Part shown: piece by piece, positions 44,925-55,741 of the stretch
Layout: each line of letters begins with the position of its first letter
How positions within the stretch are numbered: position 1 is the stretch's first letter
Assembly (NCBI GenBank): GCA_026388545.1
Contig: JAPLJS010000078.1
Location: forward strand, 1 to 57,612
Source: Deltaproteobacteria bacterium
Lineage (GTDB): Bacteria; Desulfobacterota; Syntrophia; Syntrophales; UBA2185
DNA length: 57,612 nt
Reading direction: 5' to 3'
Notes under the pieces: generated by a model
The model's input: only the letters and a program-made list of their open reading frames with translations
Told to the model about the DNA's origin: nothing
Database searches by the model: none
Program-made: the position numbers and the translations under genes

Positions 44925-44982
44925 TTTTCTCAAGCCCTCATCGTGTGTTTTGATATCCCAAAAATCCTGCAATTTAAAATAG

Positions 44983-45186
44983 TTACATTGCAGGTATTTT
45001 GTGCATTCTTATACCATTTTTTGCCGAATAAGTCGCCTTATTTTTTATCTTTATGCCGGTTAAAATATGCGGCAAAATATCCGCTGTAGAATAACTGTGA
45101 CGTTCAAGGTAACCGTGCTTTTGCAAAACCAGCATTATATGCTCACCTATGATTTTGACGGATGCTTTCCATATGGTCACACGCAC
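44983..45186 (-). CDS. Possible 67-residue protein upstream of gyrA
   Basis: A frame starting at GTG 45186 with a perfect AGGAGG 4 nt upstream; a second GTG 6 nt later is better spaced. The protein ([20 protein letters not shown], then [16 protein letters not shown]) looks folded, but matches no family I know. It ends 58 nt before the gyrA ATG on the same strand, so it may be co-transcribed. Evidence is mainly the ribosome binding site. Apart from this, the 389-nt gap between gyrA and 45313 holds only the promoter noted at 45250. Confidence 0.35.
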   Translation of the reverse strand: MRVTIWKASVKIIGEHIMLVLQKHGYLERHSYSTADILPHILTGIKIKNKATYSAKNGIRMHKIPAM

Positions 45187-45249
45187 GGAACCTCCTGCAG
45201 GTGACGGAGTTTTTATTACTCAAAGAAGCTGCGTTCCTACGAATTCTCA

Positions 45250-45278
45250 TTGACAGATGTGTCTGATTTTCTTATGCT
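45250..45278 (+). promoter_or_regulatory. Promoter of the HEPN-nucleotidyltransferase gene
   Basis: TTGACA at 45250-45255 and TATGCT at 45273-45278 with a 17-nt spacer; a start near 45285 lies about 30 nt before the coding region. Confidence 0.65.
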
Positions 45279-45313
45279 GATTACAAAAGATAGCTGTTCG
45301 AACTGGAGGCCCC

Positions 45314-45760
45314 TTGAATAAAATTGTTAAGAACTGGGTAGCCACCTCGAATTATGACATGCAAACAGCAGATGCAATGTATAAGACAGGCCGGTATCTG
45401 TATGATGATAAAATGGCTAAAGCAACACCTAAAATCAGAAGTATAATCAACCGCTATATCAAAAATCTAAGGGATATGGGCGTACCTGTTGAGCGCGTAT
45501 TTCTGTTTGGATCACATGCGAGTCTTGAAGCCGGTGAGGAAAGCGATGTGGACCTGGCCGTCGTGTCACCCCTGTTTGACGTGTCACCCCTGTTTGAAAG
45601 GATGAGTCTCTGGGACAGGGCTGGTTATCTCGGTAAAGCTGCCTGGGACATCCCCTATCCAATGGATGTTCTCGGTTTTGCACCATCGCAGGTCAGAAAA
45701 GCGACGCCGGGTACTCTCCTGAACCACATATTGAAACACGGTATAGAAATCACCCGGTAG
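45314..45760 (+). CDS. HEPN fragment fused to a minimal nucleotidyltransferase (MNT)
   Basis: A 148-residue protein. Residues 1-30 (MNKIVKNWVATSNYDMQTAD, then AMYKTGRYLY) are the first helices of a HEPN toxin-type domain, but the rest of that domain, with its RxxxxH nuclease motif, is missing. From residue 34, MAKATPKIRSIINRYIKNLR, it continues as a MNT domain with FLFGSHAS (Gly66, Ser67) and the metal-binding SDVDLAVVS (Asp78, Asp80). It appears that a deletion fused the two genes of a HEPN-MNT pair. Residues 84-95 are a six-residue tandem duplication (VSPLFD-VSPLFE). The start is TTG, with GGAGG 4 nt upstream. Confidence 0.8.
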   Translation: MNKIVKNWVATSNYDMQTADAMYKTGRYLYDDKMAKATPKIRSIINRYIKNLRDMGVPVERVFLFGSHASLEAGEESDVDLAVVSPLFDVSPLFERMSLWDRAGYLGKAAWDIPYPMDVLGFAPSQVRKATPGTLLNHILKHGIEITR

Positions 45761-45894
45761 TATCACTTGAATACTTTCCCCGACCCGGATGGCTTTCTGC
45801 AATAGGGTGTTTAATTCTATTATCCTCACCATGTAACTTATTGCAGCATCCCTTCTGTAACAGTTAGCCGAAGAAAAAAAGGAGGTATACCTTT

Positions 45895-46311
45895 ATGGCT
45901 GTTAGCTTTAACGATATCGAGAACGCATTTTTTTTCGTTGGCTCTGCACCGGAGTATGCGAGATCTGCCATTCTATGCAGAGATACCGGAGAGATATTTT
46001 ATACTTCCGACTTGGGCGATTCCGATGACTTGCCGGAGGATATTGATGATCCTGAAAAGTATATCGAAATACCCCATAAAAACGAATTGGACCTCGGCAA
46101 AACACTTGTGATTGAATTCATGTCAGAACGTTTACCCACTGAGGTAGGATGGGTTCATAATATTTTTCGACACAGGGGAGCTTACGCGAGATTCAAAGAG
46201 TTTCTCGAGGCAAAAGGCTTACTTGAGGAATGGTACACATACGAAGATACGCGACAGAAAGCGGCTCTCAGAGAGTGGTGCTGCGAGAATGACATTGAAT
46301 TAACGGACTAA
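45895..46311 (+). CDS. UPF0158 family protein
   Basis: A 138-residue acidic protein of the UPF0158 family. Typical elements: the AILCRDTGEIFYTSDLGDSD block, EKYIEIPHKNELDLGKTLVI, the helical FRHRGAYARFKEFLEAKGLL and ending WCCENDIELT. It is soluble with unknown function. GGAGG lies 9 nt before the ATG. Confidence 0.82.
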   Translation: MAVSFNDIENAFFFVGSAPEYARSAILCRDTGEIFYTSDLGDSDDLPEDIDDPEKYIEIPHKNELDLGKTLVIEFMSERLPTEVGWVHNIFRHRGAYARFKEFLEAKGLLEEWYTYEDTRQKAALREWCCENDIELTD

Positions 46312-46369
46312 TCATTCCTTGAACAGCATGGTGGAATAGGGGGCTTAAAATTTTACAATAACGTCATCA

Positions 46370-46567
46370 CTAATCCTCGAAAGATTCATGCGTTGTTATA
46401 TGTTCGTCTAACACAGCAACAATTGACCCGTACCAGTCAAACTGATCACCGCTTCTATCTTCGACAATTTTCAGTTCTTCAACAGTTAGCTCTCTGCCCA
46501 GTTCCTGCTGGGCAACATTCTGAACATCTTCAATATCGATAGAATAGAGTATCTTATTTTTTCTCAT
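46370..46567 (-). CDS. Small acidic protein, unknown function
   Basis: A 65-residue protein (KILYSIDIEDVQNVAQQELG, then RELTVEELKIVEDRSGDQFD) with one predicted helical region and a C-terminal WYGSIVAVLDEHI. Similar short proteins occur in anaerobes, but I do not know a name. Its ATG overlaps the stop of the PIN-toxin relic (ATGA), so it may be read from the transcript of the antitoxin gene. No independent ribosome binding site is visible. Confidence 0.6.
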   Translation of the reverse strand: MRKNKILYSIDIEDVQNVAQQELGRELTVEELKIVEDRSGDQFDWYGSIVAVLDEHITTHESFED

Positions 46568-46680
46568 GGTTGATCAAGTAGCCTGTCCCCATTCCCCCAT
46601 GATTTATAGGCGCCATAATACAATTCCATGCTGGTGACGATGCTGATTTTAATTCGTACTTCTGCGAGCGCCCTTAATCT
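46564..46680 (-). pseudogene. Relic of a PIN-domain toxin (VapC-like)
   Basis: In the frame one base off the antitoxin gene, RLRALAEVRIKISIVTSMEL and YYGAYKS match the strand-helix around the second acidic residue of VapC-type PIN toxins (typical ISVVTVMELYYGA). The N-terminal LLDTN motif and the C-terminal Asp motifs are gone; a stop follows at 46564. It starts inside the end of the RHH antitoxin gene. Confidence 0.6.
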
Positions 46681-46912
46681 CTTTGACAATCTCCTCGGGT
46701 GTTCGATTGTCATCCCACGAGCCTGAAAGCTCTAAAAGGGTTCTTGCCGGGGATCTCGCCGACCGGAGATTCTTCTTTCTGGCAAGGTATTCTTTTACCA
46801 GGAATATCATCTGTTGACTGACCGACCTGTTTTCCATGGCCGCAAGTTCCTTTATCTGCGCGTAAAGGTTATCATCCATGCTCTTTATCTGTAAATTTGC
46901 CACGTCGCTCAT
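46649..46912 (-). CDS. Ribbon-helix-helix antitoxin (VapB/FitA-like)
   Basis: An 87-residue protein with an N-terminal RHH domain (VANLQIKSMDDNLYAQIKEL, then AAMENRSVSQQMIFLVKEYL) and a C-terminal segment that would wrap a PIN toxin (LLELSGSWDDNRTPEEIVKE). Such proteins repress their own operon. The cognate toxin is broken (see 46564-46680), leaving an orphan. The start is ATG 46912; GTG 46918 is also possible. No good ribosome binding site is seen for either. Confidence 0.8.
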   Translation of the reverse strand: MSDVANLQIKSMDDNLYAQIKELAAMENRSVSQQMIFLVKEYLARKKNLRSARSPARTLLELSGSWDDNRTPEEIVKEIKGARRSTN

Positions 46913-46949
46913 CCTCACGTGGAAATGATCCTTGGGAACAGCCGCTGAT

Positions 46950-47414
46950 TTAATTATTTTTCTCAGAGGGTATCAGGCTGCGCAGAATATCCTCCTTACC
47001 TATAATTCCAACCAGCTTGCCTTGATCCAGGACAGGCAACGTGTGTATGTTATTCTTCACCATGAGTGTGGCGATGTCTTCCAAACCGGTATCCGGATTA
47101 ACTGTTATGGGATTAGGGGTCATGGCTTCGCTTGCGGTAATTGCAGTCATTTTCTGTAATTCTTTTTCAATATTTTTAGGGGAGGTTAAGGGGATAACAC
47201 TATCGAGCAGGATGAAGAAGGAAGGCAGGGGAATCTTTCTTTGCTGGACGATCAGATCAGCCTGGCAGATAATCCCTTTCAGGCACCCCTCTTTATCGAC
47301 TACGGGCAGACCATTGATGTGGTGTTCTATCAGTAATTTCGCGACCTGAAAAATCTCCGTCTCTGGATAAACCGTAATGACTTCCTTTGTCATAATGTCC
47401 TTGGCTTTGAGCAT
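46950..47414 (-). CDS. Two-CBS-domain protein
   Basis: A 154-residue protein made of a CBS pair: MLKAKDIMTKEVITVYPETE with INGLPVVDKEGCLKGIICQA, and EAMTPNPITVNPDTGLEDIA with IHTLPVLDQGKLVGIIGKED. CBS pairs bind adenine nucleotides such as AMP or ATP. There is no fused effector domain, so it may regulate a partner protein. GGAGGGAG lies before the ATG. The gap to gyrB is 69 nt. Confidence 0.9.
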   Translation of the reverse strand: MLKAKDIMTKEVITVYPETEIFQVAKLLIEHHINGLPVVDKEGCLKGIICQADLIVQQRKIPLPSFFILLDSVIPLTSPKNIEKELQKMTAITASEAMTPNPITVNPDTGLEDIATLMVKNNIHTLPVLDQGKLVGIIGKEDILRSLIPSEKNN

Positions 47415-47483
47415 TTACTCTCCCTCCTTATTTTCGTAAGAACCATAGTACCTTTGATTCCCTCTGAAGGCCGGTAATTTTAT

Positions 47484-49889
<2,406 letters not shown>

Positions 49890-49907
49890 TTATTATTCCT
49901 TTTACCT

Positions 49908-51035
49908 CTATTGAGCTTTTAGCGGCATGATAATGCACATATAATCATCATTCCCATCATTTTTTATAACGCCCGGTTTCATCCCCACACCTATTTCAAA
50001 GACCACTTTCTTTTCGTCAATTACCTCTATTGCATCAATCAAATATTTAACGTTATACCCTACAGAGATATCCTTGTCATGATAGGCTACTTCAATCTCA
50101 TCTTTAGCTTCTCCAACATCCGGGTTTGTGGACTCCAACACCATTTTACCATCCGACAATGTAATGATTACTCCAGAGTATCTTTCACTTGATATAACAC
50201 TCATCCTTTTTAAAGCATGCAGAATTACATCCTTATCAACGGTTACGACTACTCCTTTTTCTGCCGGTATGACCCGCTTATAGTCCGGATACTCAGCATC
50301 AACCAGGCTAACCCTTAACATGGTGCTGTTCGTCCTGATGACGCACATACCCTGACGTACCCCAACGAGAATGTCCTCCTCTACATCTTCAATGAGCCTT
50401 CTTATTTCATTCAATCCCTTTCTGGGAATAATAATTCCTTTTTCTAACTGGAGAAATTCCTTCTCTCCCATGTCCATATTTGCCATGGCCAATCGATGCC
50501 CGTCCGTCGCAATCATTATCAGTCTTTTTTTACCACTTTCATCCATCAACGTTTCAAAAAAGACGCCGTTTAAATTTTTTCTCATTTCATCTCCCGACAT
50601 AGCAAAAGATGTTTTACGAATTAACCTCTCGATTAATTGTCCTGCAATGTTATAAAAACTCACTTCACTACGATCATCCATAACACTGGGAAAATCATCC
50701 GCCGGCAAACCGGGAATTTTATAAATGATCTTCTGAGAGGTTACCGTAACTCTGTGAGTTTCATTTGATTCAAACTGAACTACATCCCCTTCGATCTCTC
50801 TAATCATCTCATATAGTTTTCTTGCAGAAACAGTAACATCACCTTCAGTTAAGGTTTCAGCATCGTAATCAGCTACCAACCCGATTTCCCTGTCCGTTGC
50901 AACAATGGTAATTTTATTATTTGCCGTTCTAATGAGAATGTTATTAAGGATCGGCATGGTGGTTTTTTTCTCCACAATACTTAGTGTCTTTTGGATACCT
51001 TCCAGAAAAGAACTCCTTTGAATAGTAAATTTCAT
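49908..51035 (-). CDS. dnaN: DNA polymerase III beta clamp
   Basis: A 375-residue sliding clamp that tethers polymerase III to DNA. Family features: three repeated clamp domains, PILNNILIRTANNKITIVAT-D near the N-terminus, FPSVMDD, and the C-terminal MPLKAQ that closes the ring. ATG 51035 is chosen over 51041 because GGAGG lies 8 nt upstream of it and only 2 nt from the other. Confidence 0.96.
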   Translation of the reverse strand: MKFTIQRSSFLEGIQKTLSIVEKKTTMPILNNILIRTANNKITIVATDREIGLVADYDAETLTEGDVTVSARKLYEMIREIEGDVVQFESNETHRVTVTSQKIIYKIPGLPADDFPSVMDDRSEVSFYNIAGQLIERLIRKTSFAMSGDEMRKNLNGVFFETLMDESGKKRLIMIATDGHRLAMANMDMGEKEFLQLEKGIIIPRKGLNEIRRLIEDVEEDILVGVRQGMCVIRTNSTMLRVSLVDAEYPDYKRVIPAEKGVVVTVDKDVILHALKRMSVISSERYSGVIITLSDGKMVLESTNPDVGEAKDEIEVAYHDKDISVGYNVKYLIDAIEVIDEKKVVFEIGVGMKPGVIKNDGNDDYMCIIMPLKAQ

Positions 51036-51047
51036 TACCATACCCTC

Positions 51048-51192
51048 CCTATGATATTTTATATTATATTATATTTAAAATTTGTAGTCGTAGTAATAGT
51101 ACCTGTTACAATTGTTGATAAGTAAATTTTTTAAGGTAATCCCGTTTATATAGATAGAAAAACAACTGTTCATAACCTGTATGGGTCCGTTG
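51048..51192. other. Candidate chromosomal origin (oriC) between dnaN and dnaA
   Basis: The gap has an AT tract at about 51052-51083 (TATTTTATATTATATTATAT), suited to unwinding. It also has two 9-mers close to the DnaA box TTATCCACA: TTATCAACA (reverse of 51113-51121) and TTATGAACA (reverse of 51167-51175). Bacterial origins often flank dnaA. The number of boxes is low, so part of the origin may lie in the dnaA-parB gap. Confidence 0.5.
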
Positions 51193-52548
51193 TTAAGCTT
51201 TGTTTAGTAATGTCTCTTCAATGTCCTGAATAATTTTTTTTAAGGTTGTATCCTCTTCCAAAGCCTTTTTCATTTTATTATTGGCGTAAATAACCGTTGA
51301 GTGATCCCGTCCACCGATTTTTTCTCCGATATCAGGGAACGATGAAGCAGTCATTTTTCGTGATAGATACATAGCAATCTGTCTTGATAAAACAAGGTTT
51401 TTATTCTTCTTTTGCGATTTTATATCCGACAATTTAATATTAAGTTTACCGGCTACTGTTTTGAGAATTTCCTCAATGGTAACATCTTCTTTTTCATTGC
51501 GCTTAAGAATCTTTTTTAAGACCTCTTTAGTAAGGTTCAGATCGATCTCTTTACCTGTCAGGGAGGAGAAGGCGGAAATCCTTATGAGATACCCTTCGAG
51601 CTCTCTGATATTAGATTCCACGTGGGACGCAACATAGTAAGCAACATTGTGCGGGAGAACGACGTTGTTTTCCTGGGCCTTTTTTTCTATAATAGCAATT
51701 TTTGTCTCTATTTCGGGTGGCTGAATATCCGCAATAAGTCCCCACTCAAACCGTGATCTTAACCTACTTTCCAGGTTCGGAATATCTTTAGGAAATTTAT
51801 CACTTGTAACAACGATTTGTTTTCCTGAATCGTGCAGGGTGTTAAACGTATGGAAAAACTCTTCCTGGGTTCTTTCCTTTCCGGCCATAAACTGGATGTC
51901 ATCGATAAGAAGACAGTCGATGTTTCTGTATTTTTCTCGAAACTTCGGCATCCTGTCATACCGTATCGAGTTGATCAATTCGTTCATAAACTCTTCTGCA
52001 GAGACATATACAACATTCATGTCTTTATGGAGAGAAAGTGCATGAAAACCGATAGCGTTCAGCAGATGTGTTTTTCCAAGGCCAACCCCGCCATAAATAA
52101 ACAAAGGATTATAATTCTTCGCCGGTTGTTCTGCTACAGCGACCGATGCCGCATGAGCAAATTGGTTGCATGGTCCGACAACAAATCTTTCAAAACTGTA
52201 ATGTGGATTTAATGAATGATTAATCCCTGATCGAACAGACTTAATTGGAGTGCGTGTTTTTTCCGGGTGCTCCCCATGCCGGCGAACTGAACTCTGACTT
52301 TTTTTTATTTCCTGAGCGATCTGAAGATCGACTTTTAGGTCGATGCCTGCCAAGGATGTGAGGGTCTCCTTGATGACAGAGTGGTAGTTTTCGATAAGCC
52401 AGTCTTTAAAAAACTTATTGGGCACATTCAGAGTGATATTGTTGCCCTCCATAGAGGATATTTTGATCGGCATGATCCATGTCTCAAAGTTTTGTTGACT
52501 GACCTTTTCTTTAATAATTTGAAGACTTTTTTCCCAAAGTATATCCAA
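51193..52548 (-). CDS. dnaA: Chromosomal replication initiator DnaA
   Basis: A 451-residue DnaA. Domain I at 1-75, a linker, and AAA+ domain III with Walker A GGVGLGKTHLLNAIG, Walker B CLLIDDIQF and ESRLRSRFEWGL; domain IV has the DNA-binding helix IGGRDHSTVIYA. The start codon is TTG at 52548 (LDILWEKSLQIIKEKV), supported by AAGGTGAG 6 nt upstream and by the family N-terminus. A rare start is known for dnaA genes and keeps expression low. Confidence 0.95.
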   Translation of the reverse strand: MDILWEKSLQIIKEKVSQQNFETWIMPIKISSMEGNNITLNVPNKFFKDWLIENYHSVIKETLTSLAGIDLKVDLQIAQEIKKSQSSVRRHGEHPEKTRTPIKSVRSGINHSLNPHYSFERFVVGPCNQFAHAASVAVAEQPAKNYNPLFIYGGVGLGKTHLLNAIGFHALSLHKDMNVVYVSAEEFMNELINSIRYDRMPKFREKYRNIDCLLIDDIQFMAGKERTQEEFFHTFNTLHDSGKQIVVTSDKFPKDIPNLESRLRSRFEWGLIADIQPPEIETKIAIIEKKAQENNVVLPHNVAYYVASHVESNIRELEGYLIRISAFSSLTGKEIDLNLTKEVLKKILKRNEKEDVTIEEILKTVAGKLNIKLSDIKSQKKNKNLVLSRQIAMYLSRKMTASSFPDIGEKIGGRDHSTVIYANNKMKKALEEDTTLKKIIQDIEETLLNKA

Positions 52549-52612
52549 ATCAGCTCACCTTATAAACAGGTTTCTCAACACCTGTTGATACATTGCTTTA
52601 AAGAAGAACCCC
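52549..52612. promoter_or_regulatory. DnaA-box-like sites in the parB-dnaA gap
   Basis: TTATAAACA at 52560-52568 and the reverse complement of GTATCAACA at 52583-52591 each resemble a DnaA box with one or two changes. They could serve autoregulation of dnaA or belong to the origin. Confidence 0.35.
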
Positions 52613-53470
52613 TTAACTATCTGCGAGGTTCATCAGTAATGTCAACAGTCGATTCATCTCTTCCGCTGTTTTAAACTTGATTTCTATTGTCCCTTTATTT
52701 TTATGCCGATGAATATGGGTTTCCGTCATTAACCGTGATGAAAGCTCATTTTCGAGATCACGGAGAAACGGGTCCTTTTTTGGGGGTTTTTTCTCCGCCG
52801 GCATCTTTTTAAGTTTTTGAACCAAGCTTTCCGTTTCTCTTACGCTGAGTACCTTTTTAAGTATGACATTGAGGATTTTAATCTGCTCTCCCGGAGTATC
52901 GAGCGTGAGAAGGGCTCTCGCATGCCCGGGGCTAATGGTTCTGTTGATGAGGGCAGTCTTGATTTCTTGAGGCAGTTTCAGCAACCTTATCGTATTGGCA
53001 ATAGTTGAGCGGTCCTTTCCGACCCGTGATGAGAGTTCCTCCTGAGACAAGCCGAATGTATTGATCAGCGTTTGGTAGGCATCAGCCTCTTCAAGGGGAT
53101 TCAAGCCTTCACGCTGAACGTTTTCTATGAGGGATAGCTCAGCCGCCTCCGAATCTCCGGCATCTCTTACAACGACGGGCACTTCTTTGAGTCCCGCTGC
53201 CTGGGCGGCTCTCCACCTGCGCTCTCCTGCGATGATCTCATAACCGGTATCGGATCTTCGTACAACAATAGGTTGAATAATACCATTCTTCTTTATGGAT
53301 GTTACAAGGCGCCTCTGCTCCCGGTCGTTAAAGTCCCTGCGGGACTGAAACCGGTTGGGAGAAAGCTCTTCAATTCCGCATATTATATACGAGGGCCTTG
53401 TGCTGACATCATCAAGCAGATCGGGGAACATGGCCCCGAGCCCCTTACCGAGGGAACTTTTTGGCGGCAT
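52613..53470 (-). CDS. parB: Chromosome partitioning protein ParB (Spo0J)
   Basis: A 285-residue ParB. The N-terminus LGKGLGAMFPD binds ParA. CTPase motifs include GERRWRAAQAAGLKEVPVVV and ENVQREGLNPLEEADAY. The parS-binding helix-turn-helix has LSSRVGKDRSTIANTIRLLK-LP. The C-terminal dimer domain is short. GGAGG lies 6 nt before the ATG, and it starts directly after the parA stop. I found no exact parS palindrome in the window. Confidence 0.95.
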   Translation of the reverse strand: MPPKSSLGKGLGAMFPDLLDDVSTRPSYIICGIEELSPNRFQSRRDFNDREQRRLVTSIKKNGIIQPIVVRRSDTGYEIIAGERRWRAAQAAGLKEVPVVVRDAGDSEAAELSLIENVQREGLNPLEEADAYQTLINTFGLSQEELSSRVGKDRSTIANTIRLLKLPQEIKTALINRTISPGHARALLTLDTPGEQIKILNVILKKVLSVRETESLVQKLKKMPAEKKPPKKDPFLRDLENELSSRLMTETHIHRHKNKGTIEIKFKTAEEMNRLLTLLMNLADS

Positions 53471-54241
53471 CTATATCCTCCCGTTGGTCAGGATTTCTTG
53501 TGCGAGTTCCATATAGGAAACAGCGCCACGTGATTTAATATCGTAAAGAATGATGGGCAGACCATGACTCGGACTTTCAGATAATCTGACATTCCTATGA
53601 ATAATCGTTTTAAACACCTTTTGGCCAAAATGTTTTTTCACATCTTCACTGACCCGATGGGAGAGCGTATTTCTCGTATCAAACATAGTGAGCAGAATAC
53701 CGCCAAGAGCCAATGAGGGATTCAGCCTCGCTTTAACCAATCTCACCGTATTGAGTAAATATCCAAGGCCTTCCATAGCGAAATATTCACACTGGAGAGG
53801 GATTACCAAATAATCAGAAGCAACGAGAGCGTTTACCGTTAAAAATCCAAGAGATGGGGGACAGTCAATGATGATGAAGTCATACGCCGCATCCAGATTC
53901 TTCAACAAAATGCGGAGCTTTTTTTCCCTATCTTCAAGAGTTACAAACTCTACCTCTATTCCTATCAGATCTTGATTGGCAGGTACCACATCAAGAAAGG
54001 GCAACTGCGTACTAACAATAACTTCTTTCAGGAGAACCTTGCCAATGAGGGAATGATAAAGATTTTTTTTACTGATGATGTCCTTGTCTATGCCCATGCC
54101 GCTCGAGGCATTGCCCTGGGAGTCGCAGTCGATGAGCAATGTTTTCTTCTCCGCTGCCGCCAGAGATGCGGCAAGATTGATTGCAGTGGTTGTCTTGCCA
54201 ACCCCTCCTTTTTGATTAGCTATACATATGATTTTACGCAT
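53471..54241 (-). CDS. parA: Chromosome partitioning ATPase ParA (Soj)
   Basis: A 256-residue deviant-Walker ATPase. The nucleotide site is NQKGGVGKTTTAINL, switch I SQGNASSGMGID, switch II IIIDCPPSLGFLTVNAL, and DTRNTLSHRVSEDVKKHFG comes before the C-terminus. It moves ParB-parS complexes over the nucleoid. It is in operon with parB. Confidence 0.96.
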   Translation of the reverse strand: MRKIICIANQKGGVGKTTTAINLAASLAAAEKKTLLIDCDSQGNASSGMGIDKDIISKKNLYHSLIGKVLLKEVIVSTQLPFLDVVPANQDLIGIEVEFVTLEDREKKLRILLKNLDAAYDFIIIDCPPSLGFLTVNALVASDYLVIPLQCEYFAMEGLGYLLNTVRLVKARLNPSLALGGILLTMFDTRNTLSHRVSEDVKKHFGQKVFKTIIHRNVRLSESPSHGLPIILYDIKSRGAVSYMELAQEILTNGRI

Positions 54242-54334
54242 GATTTAATAGAACATAAAAACATCTTTTACGATCGTAAATTTTGGGGGAACCATAGCAT
54301 ACAATAGCATTTTTGAGAAGGAATATTTCCTTGA

Positions 54335-54988
54335 TCAAGGAAGTTTTTCGTAGATGATAATTTTGCGAAAATCGCCCGTTATGGGCAAGGTTAAATCGTG
54401 GCTCGCGATGTATTTTAATCCCACATTTTGGGACATGTCGGCAGCTTCCGTTAGTTCTTCATCTGATCTTTTGCTTTTCATTGCTATTAAGATACCGTTT
54501 GGGGAGAGAAAGAATCCTCCAATCCGGAGGAGTTGTGGCAGTTTAAACGTGGCCCTCGATATGACCACTTCAAAACGGCCTCTATAGGTTTCATCTTCCA
54601 TCAGGCTTTCGACGCGGTTGTTGATGACCGTAATGTCTGTGAGGTTTAAGCTGCGGATTATATGCTTGAGAAAAGAGGATTTTTTACGTGACGACTCGAG
54701 CAGGACGACCGTTAATGAATTCGGGGCAATCTTCAAAGGAATACCAGGGAATCCGGCCCCTGAGCCGATGTCGAGAACCTGACCGGTTTTACTTTTGATA
54801 TAGGGTAACAGCGTCAGCGAATCAATGAAGTGCTTGATGGGTATATCGAGATCTGATCTTACAGAGACTAAATTGATTTTTTTGTTCCAGGTGAGGAGTT
54901 CTTTGTAATATGTCTCAAAGAGAACTAACTCTTTTGCTTTGAGAGATATATCTATTGCCATGGCAGCTTGGAACAGAATATCTCTCAT
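54335..54988 (-). CDS. rsmG: 16S rRNA (guanine-N7) methyltransferase RsmG (GidB)
   Basis: A 217-residue SAM-dependent enzyme that methylates G527 of 16S rRNA. Typical motifs: NLVSVRSDLDIPIKHFIDSL, VLDIGSGAGFPGIPLKI (SAM site), ESSRKKSSFLKHI and VISRATFKLPQLL. AAGGAAG lies 6 nt before the ATG at 54988. rsmG next to parAB is a conserved arrangement; its usual neighbour mnmG is not present upstream, where a reductase-like gene stands. Confidence 0.93.
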   Translation of the reverse strand: MRDILFQAAMAIDISLKAKELVLFETYYKELLTWNKKINLVSVRSDLDIPIKHFIDSLTLLPYIKSKTGQVLDIGSGAGFPGIPLKIAPNSLTVVLLESSRKKSSFLKHIIRSLNLTDITVINNRVESLMEDETYRGRFEVVISRATFKLPQLLRIGGFFLSPNGILIAMKSKRSDEELTEAADMSQNVGLKYIASHDLTLPITGDFRKIIIYEKLP

Positions 54989-55017
54989 TCGATGCTTCCT
55001 TTTCAGTTAAACGTAAT

Positions 55018-55046
55018 CCTTCTCCCTCGAGAATTGAGGGAGAAGG
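55018..55046 (-). terminator. Hairpin after the reductase-like gene
   Basis: CCTTCTCCCTC and GAGGGAGAAGG form a perfect 11-bp stem with a 7-nt loop between rsmG and the preceding gene. The minus-strand downstream sequence ATTACG has no U-tract, so it may be a repeat or a processing site. Confidence 0.45.
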
Positions 55047-55081
55047 AAGGAAATGGAATAATGTTGATATGATATGTTTCT

Positions 55082-55741
55082 TTAAACAATGATTGCCGCT
55101 TTGAATGTTTCGAAGCCGAGTTTGTCTATCATACTGCCCAATCGCTGTTTTGGACTGGCGTGCGATTTGTAATATTCGATGATTGTATCGGTCAGCACAA
55201 GAGCCTGTTCCGTGGTAAGATCCCGGGCAAGTTCCTGTGACAATCTGGGATTCACCCCGCCATTGCCCCCGACTAAGACCCGCCAGCCTTTCGGAAAACC
55301 GACAATGCCGATATCTTTAATACAGGTTTCAGCGCACTGGTTCGCGCAGCCGCTGACTCCGAATTTGAACTTGCCGGGTACCTGTGCGCCGTGGTATTTC
55401 TCATCCAGTTTGAGGCCCAATCCAAGACTGTCCTGCTGACCGCGCTTGCAGAAGGTTGTTCCTGGGCATGCCTTGATACTCCGCACACAGAGGCCGACCG
55501 CCGCCCCCGGAGACATTCCCAGATCTGCCCAGACAGCATCAATGTCTTCCTCTTTCAGTCCCACAATCGCGATTCTTGCCGCACTGGTTATTTTCAGTGC
55601 TGCCGCGCCATATTTCTCAGCTACGTCGGCCAGTTTGCGCAGCGTTTCGGGGCTGACAACGCCACATGAAATATGCGGCGCCACCGCATAGGTCTGTTTA
55701 TCACGCTGAATAATTACGCCTTTTTCTCCATCCTGCAGCAT
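55082..55741 (-). CDS. Short nitrite/sulfite reductase-like protein
   Basis: A 219-residue protein containing a single ferredoxin-like half-domain (QTYAVAPHISCGVVSPETLR) followed by the siroheme/4Fe-4S domain. The cluster motif is CPGTTFCKRG followed by SGCANQCAETC. Full assimilatory enzymes are twice this length. Such short forms are found in anaerobes. The role, perhaps in siroheme-dependent reduction or electron transfer, is not established. It is a single gene on the minus strand. Confidence 0.82.
   Translation of the reverse strand: MLQDGEKGVIIQRDKQTYAVAPHISCGVVSPETLRKLADVAEKYGAAALKITSAARIAIVGLKEEDIDAVWADLGMSPGAAVGLCVRSIKACPGTTFCKRGQQDSLGLGLKLDEKYHGAQVPGKFKFGVSGCANQCAETCIKDIGIVGFPKGWRVLVGGNGGVNPRLSQELARDLTTEQALVLTDTIIEYYKSHASPKQRLGSMIDKLGFETFKAAIIV

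Noticed and set aside
46909-46924. Possible parS-like palindrome (TCACGTGG core)
   Set aside because: Only the central bases agree with the parS consensus; most of the outer bases differ.
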